Of a stretch of 63,251 nt of DNA, positions 60,974-63,251 are shown piece after piece. Position 1 is the stretch's first letter. The number at the start of each line of letters is the position of its first letter. The translations under genes were made by a program, and so were the position numbers. The notes beneath the pieces were generated by a model. It saw only the letters and a program-made list of their open reading frames with translations, was not told where the DNA came from and ran no database searches. Location of the stretch: NCBI GenBank assembly GCA_964558665.1, contig CAZLFA010000015.1, positions 1-63,251 on the forward strand, given 5' to 3'. The DNA is from CAZLFA01 sp964558665 (lineage in GTDB: Bacteria > Desulfobacterota > Syntrophia > Syntrophales > PHBD01).

Positions 60974-61672
60974 TTATATACTCCTAACATCAAGAGGGTC
61001 GATCTTTACACCGGGTCCCATTGTTGTGGACAGGGAGATGCTCCTAACATAAGTCCCTTTGCTGGATGCCGGCTTCAACTTGATAATGGTTTCCATTACC
61101 GCCAACAGGTTTTCCATAAGCTTTTCTGCCCCGAACGATGCCTTGCCCACAGGAGTATGGACAATACCGGCCTTTTCTACCCGGAACTCTACTTTACCGG
61201 CTTTCAGTTCCTGCACCGCTTTACCGATATCAAATGTTACTGTACCAACCTTTGGATTCGGCATTAATCCGCGCGGTCCTAAGATTTTTCCAAGCTTTCC
61301 CACGCTTCCCATCATATCGGGTGTGGCAATAACACGATCGAAATCCAACCAGCCACCCTTGATTTTTTCAATAAAATCATCTGATCCAACTATATCGGCA
61401 CCTGCATCAAGGGCTTCTTTCTCTTTTTCACCCTTGGCAAATACGAGAACACGAACCGCTTTTCCCAAGCCATGAGGCAATACAACACTTCCCCGGACCA
61501 TCTGATCGGCATGCTGAGGGTTGACGCCCAAACGGATCGCCGCATCAACTGTTTCATCGAATTTTGCTCTAGCCGAACTGACAACCAAGTCTACAGCCTC
61601 TTTCAGCGTGTAGCGTTTCCCCGGCTCTACATTCTTTTTTACATTTAAGTAACTCTTGCCTTTTTTCGACAT
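60974..61672 (-). CDS. rplA: 50S ribosomal protein L1
   Basis: A 232-residue L1: DETVDAAIRLGVNPQHADQMVRGSVVLPHGLGK, the signature KLGKILGPRGLMPNPKVGTVT, and a conserved C-terminal VRSISLSTTMGPGVKID. AGGGG is 7 nt before the ATG at 61672, so this is chosen over the TTG at 61678. Confidence 0.98.
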   Translation of the reverse strand: MSKKGKSYLNVKKNVEPGKRYTLKEAVDLVVSSARAKFDETVDAAIRLGVNPQHADQMVRGSVVLPHGLGKAVRVLVFAKGEKEKEALDAGADIVGSDDFIEKIKGGWLDFDRVIATPDMMGSVGKLGKILGPRGLMPNPKVGTVTFDIGKAVQELKAGKVEFRVEKAGIVHTPVGKASFGAEKLMENLLAVMETIIKLKPASSKGTYVRSISLSTTMGPGVKIDPLDVRSI

Positions 61673-61689
61673 GATCAAACCCCTATATA

Positions 61690-62115
61690 TTATCCTGAAA
61701 TCTCTAACCCCATTGATCTTGCAGTTCCTTCAATGATTCTGATAGCACCCTCTATGTCAACGGCATTCAGATCATTGTACTTCAACTCTGCAATCTCCTT
61801 AATCTGCTTGGCAGTCACGGCTCCCACCCGCTCTTTTTTCGGATTTCCCGAACCTTTGGCAATCTTTGCCGCCTGTTTTAAAAGAACTGATGCCGGTGGT
61901 GTTTTAGTTATAAAGGTAAATGAGCGGTCAGCATAGACCGTGATAACCACAGGAATAACCATTCCCTCCTGGTTTTGTGTCATAGCATTGTATGCCTTGC
62001 AGAATTCCATAATATTGACACCATGCTGACCGAGAGCAGGCCCGATAGGCGGCGATGGTGTCGCTTTTCCCGCTTTAATCTGAAGTTTGATGCTTGCAAT
62101 AACTTTTTTTGCCAT
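61690..62115 (-). CDS. rplK: 50S ribosomal protein L11
   Basis: A 141-residue L11 of the GTPase-associated centre: KKVIASIKLQIKAGKATPSPPIGPALGQHGVNIMEFCKAYN and the C-terminal signature IKEIAELKYNDLNAVDIEGAIRIIEGTARSMG. AAGGTG lies 6 nt before the ATG at 62115. Confidence 0.98.
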   Translation of the reverse strand: MAKKVIASIKLQIKAGKATPSPPIGPALGQHGVNIMEFCKAYNAMTQNQEGMVIPVVITVYADRSFTFITKTPPASVLLKQAAKIAKGSGNPKKERVGAVTAKQIKEIAELKYNDLNAVDIEGAIRIIEGTARSMGLEISG

Positions 62116-62184
62116 GATAATCACCTTAATAGCTTTATTATGATTCAATATTACATGGGCTGCATTTTCTTATGCCCGGTTTGC

Positions 62185-62715
62185 CTAGTTTTGAATCACT
62201 TGAATAAAATCCAATTCCACCGGTGTTGATCTGCCAAAGATACTGACGATAACACGCAGTTTTCCCTTTTCCGGCTTTACCTCATCAATCAGGCCGTCAA
62301 AATTTGTAAAGGGACCATCAATGATCCGAACATGATCCCCCACATCAAATTTGAATTTGGGTTTAGGTTTGAGAGTGCCTTCATCGATTCTGGTCCTTAG
62401 ATTCTCTACATCCTTATCGGGAATGGGCGATGGTTTATCTTTACTGCCGATAAATCCTGTCACCTTGGGCGTATTTTTAACAATATGCCAAGTATTATCA
62501 TTCATTTCCATTTTAACAAGAATATAGCCGGGGAAAAACTTTCGCTTGGTTGTCTTCTTTTCGCCTGATTTAAGTTCCACAACATCCTCTTCAGGAATAA
62601 GGATATCAGAGAAGAATGCCTGCATCCCTTCGGCCTCAATCCTTTCCTGCAAAGACAGTTTAACCCTGTTTTCAAAGCCGGAATAAGTGTGAACAACATA
62701 CCATTTGAAAGCCAT
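62185..62715 (-). CDS. nusG: Transcription termination/antitermination factor NusG
   Basis: A 176-residue protein. The NGN domain is KWYVVHTYSGFENRVKLSLQERIEAEG ... FPGYILVKMEM; the KOW domain starts at FDVGDHVRIIDGPFTNFDGLIDEV. Binds RNA polymerase and links it to the ribosome or Rho. 4 bp after secE. Confidence 0.98.
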   Translation of the reverse strand: MAFKWYVVHTYSGFENRVKLSLQERIEAEGMQAFFSDILIPEEDVVELKSGEKKTTKRKFFPGYILVKMEMNDNTWHIVKNTPKVTGFIGSKDKPSPIPDKDVENLRTRIDEGTLKPKPKFKFDVGDHVRIIDGPFTNFDGLIDEVKPEKGKLRVIVSIFGRSTPVELDFIQVIQN

Positions 62716-62719
62716 ATGA

Positions 62720-62923
62720 CTAACCCAGAATTAATTTAAGTAATTTAGTGAGACCGAAATCAACTATTGCAAGAAAAAGAGAGACTACCATAACCAAAAA
62801 TATGACTACAGAAGTAGAGGTCAATGTCTGTTTTGGCGTTGGCCAAGTAACCTTACGTAACTCTACTTTTGCCTCTTTCAGAAAATCTCTAGTTTTTTCC
62901 AACAGAGCTTTCAGCTTATCCAT
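62720..62923 (-). CDS. secE: Protein translocase subunit SecE
   Basis: A 67-residue short SecE with one transmembrane helix. KTRDFLKEAKVELRKVTWPTPKQTL is the conserved amphipathic part, then the membrane helix STSVVIFLVMVVSLFLAIVDFGL. The ATG at 62923 is 8 nt from AGGA, so it is favoured over the GTG just before. Confidence 0.96.
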   Translation of the reverse strand: MDKLKALLEKTRDFLKEAKVELRKVTWPTPKQTLTSTSVVIFLVMVVSLFLAIVDFGLTKLLKLILG

Positions 62924-62949
62924 CACTCGATTCCTATTTTTTAAATGAA

Positions 62950-63026
62950 TGGCAGGCCAGGAGGGACTCGAACCCCCAGCATCCGGATTTGGAGTCCGGC
63001 GCTCTATCCATTAGAGCTACTGGCCT
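62950..63026 (-). tRNA. tRNA-Trp (CCA)
   Basis: A 77-nt cloverleaf on the minus strand. The acceptor AGGCCA pairs with TGGCCT, followed by a G discriminator and an encoded CCA. The anticodon stem CCGGA/TCCGG holds the loop CTCCAAA (anticodon CCA). T arm with GGTTCGAGTCC. The usual place, before secE. Confidence 0.97.
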
Positions 63027-63064
63027 GTAGTAATTCCATCTTCTCGCCGGCATACCAGATGATA

Positions 63065-63214
63065 TTATTTGGTTTCCCTGTGTACCTTGTGAGAACGGCA
63101 GAATTTACAATATTTTTTCAATTCAAGACGATTCTGCATGGTTCTTTTATTCTTCGTCGTTGTATAGTTTCTTTGCTTGCACTCTGTACATGCTAGGGTA
63201 ATGATATTGCGCAT
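63065..63214 (-). CDS. rpmG: 50S ribosomal protein L33
   Basis: A 49-residue zinc-type L33: IITLACTECKQRNYTTTKNKR start and KKYCKFCRSHKVHRETK end, with the two CxxC pairs. It lies between two tRNA genes, a position typical of the secE region in many bacteria. Confidence 0.95.
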   Translation of the reverse strand: MRNIITLACTECKQRNYTTTKNKRTMQNRLELKKYCKFCRSHKVHRETK

Positions 63215-63233
63215 AAAATATCTTCCTCTTAAA

Positions 63234-63251
63234 TGGAGCCCACGACCAGGA
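63234..63251 (-). tRNA. 3' end of a tRNA, probably tRNA-Thr
   Basis: The last 18 bases, read on the minus strand, are a T-stem strand CTGGT, acceptor strand CGTGGGC, T discriminator and CCA. A GCCCACG...CGTGGGC acceptor with this ending is usual for tRNA-Thr near tuf. Only the 3' end is inside the window. Confidence 0.55.

Overview
The window reads as a chromosome segment of a diderm, probably anaerobic bacterium of the Desulfobacterota (former Deltaproteobacteria), perhaps a Syntrophus/Smithella-like lineage. This is inferred from an LptD-type outer-membrane protein, rplM-rpsI next to argC, an AbrB protein of the HgcAB-associated type, arsM, and a TAT-exported Fe-S/cytochrome b pair. No 16S rRNA is present, so the placement is tentative.

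Layout. 1-8.1 kb: the 5' end of a Fur-type regulator, a DUF4037 protein, a PlsC-like acyltransferase divergent from a FlgO/CsgG-like secreted protein, then a patatin, a MaoC-like hydratase and a ferredoxin-containing aldo/keto reductase, a zinc-type CDF exporter, and a lipoprotein MsrA-MsrB fusion. 8.3-11.3 kb: a CsoR/CstR-type repressor heads an operon with a four-cluster-type ferredoxin subunit, a cytochrome b and a DUF2892 protein but no catalytic subunit. A solitary 91-residue membrane protein with its own terminator follows on the other strand. 11.3-25.5 kb: an arsenic and thiol-redox island. It holds an ECF sigma/CMD/Cys-rich membrane protein module, a nine-gene DGC-Trx-CcdA-DsbA-VKOR-ProC-like-TSUP-Spy-methyltransferase series, a broken acr3, two small Trx-fold proteins, arsP, arsR, argD, and an outward-facing AbrB-arsM-flavin reductase-thioesterase set. 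25.6-34.1 kb: argC, rplM-rpsI, a giant LptD fused to TPR, SPOR and carboxypeptidase-regulatory-like domains, folC, and a small EF-Tu domain-2-like protein. 34.2-63.25 kb: an almost uninterrupted minus-strand ribosomal/RNA polymerase super-cluster, transcribed as tRNA-rpmG-trnW-secE-nusG-rplKAJL-rpoBC-rpsLG-tuf-S10-spc-alpha-rplQ. It lacks fusA in the str part and adk in the spc part.

Working together. The island appears to pair arsenite methylation (ArsM) and organoarsenical or arsenite export (ArsP, Acr3) with a periplasmic disulfide relay (VKOR, DsbA, CcdA, Trx). Several unrelated proteins there carry vicinal cysteine pairs or triplets, a possible metalloid-binding signature. Regulation visible in the DNA includes an ArsR-type palindrome over a -10, a CsoR-type palindrome over a ribosome binding site, a candidate ECF promoter, an L10 leader, and good sigma-70 promoters. 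Two copies of a long imperfect palindrome with a shared core and different but self-complementary outer stems lie in non-coding gaps. Coordinates, frames and motifs were read directly from the sequence; family names come from motif recognition, not database searches.
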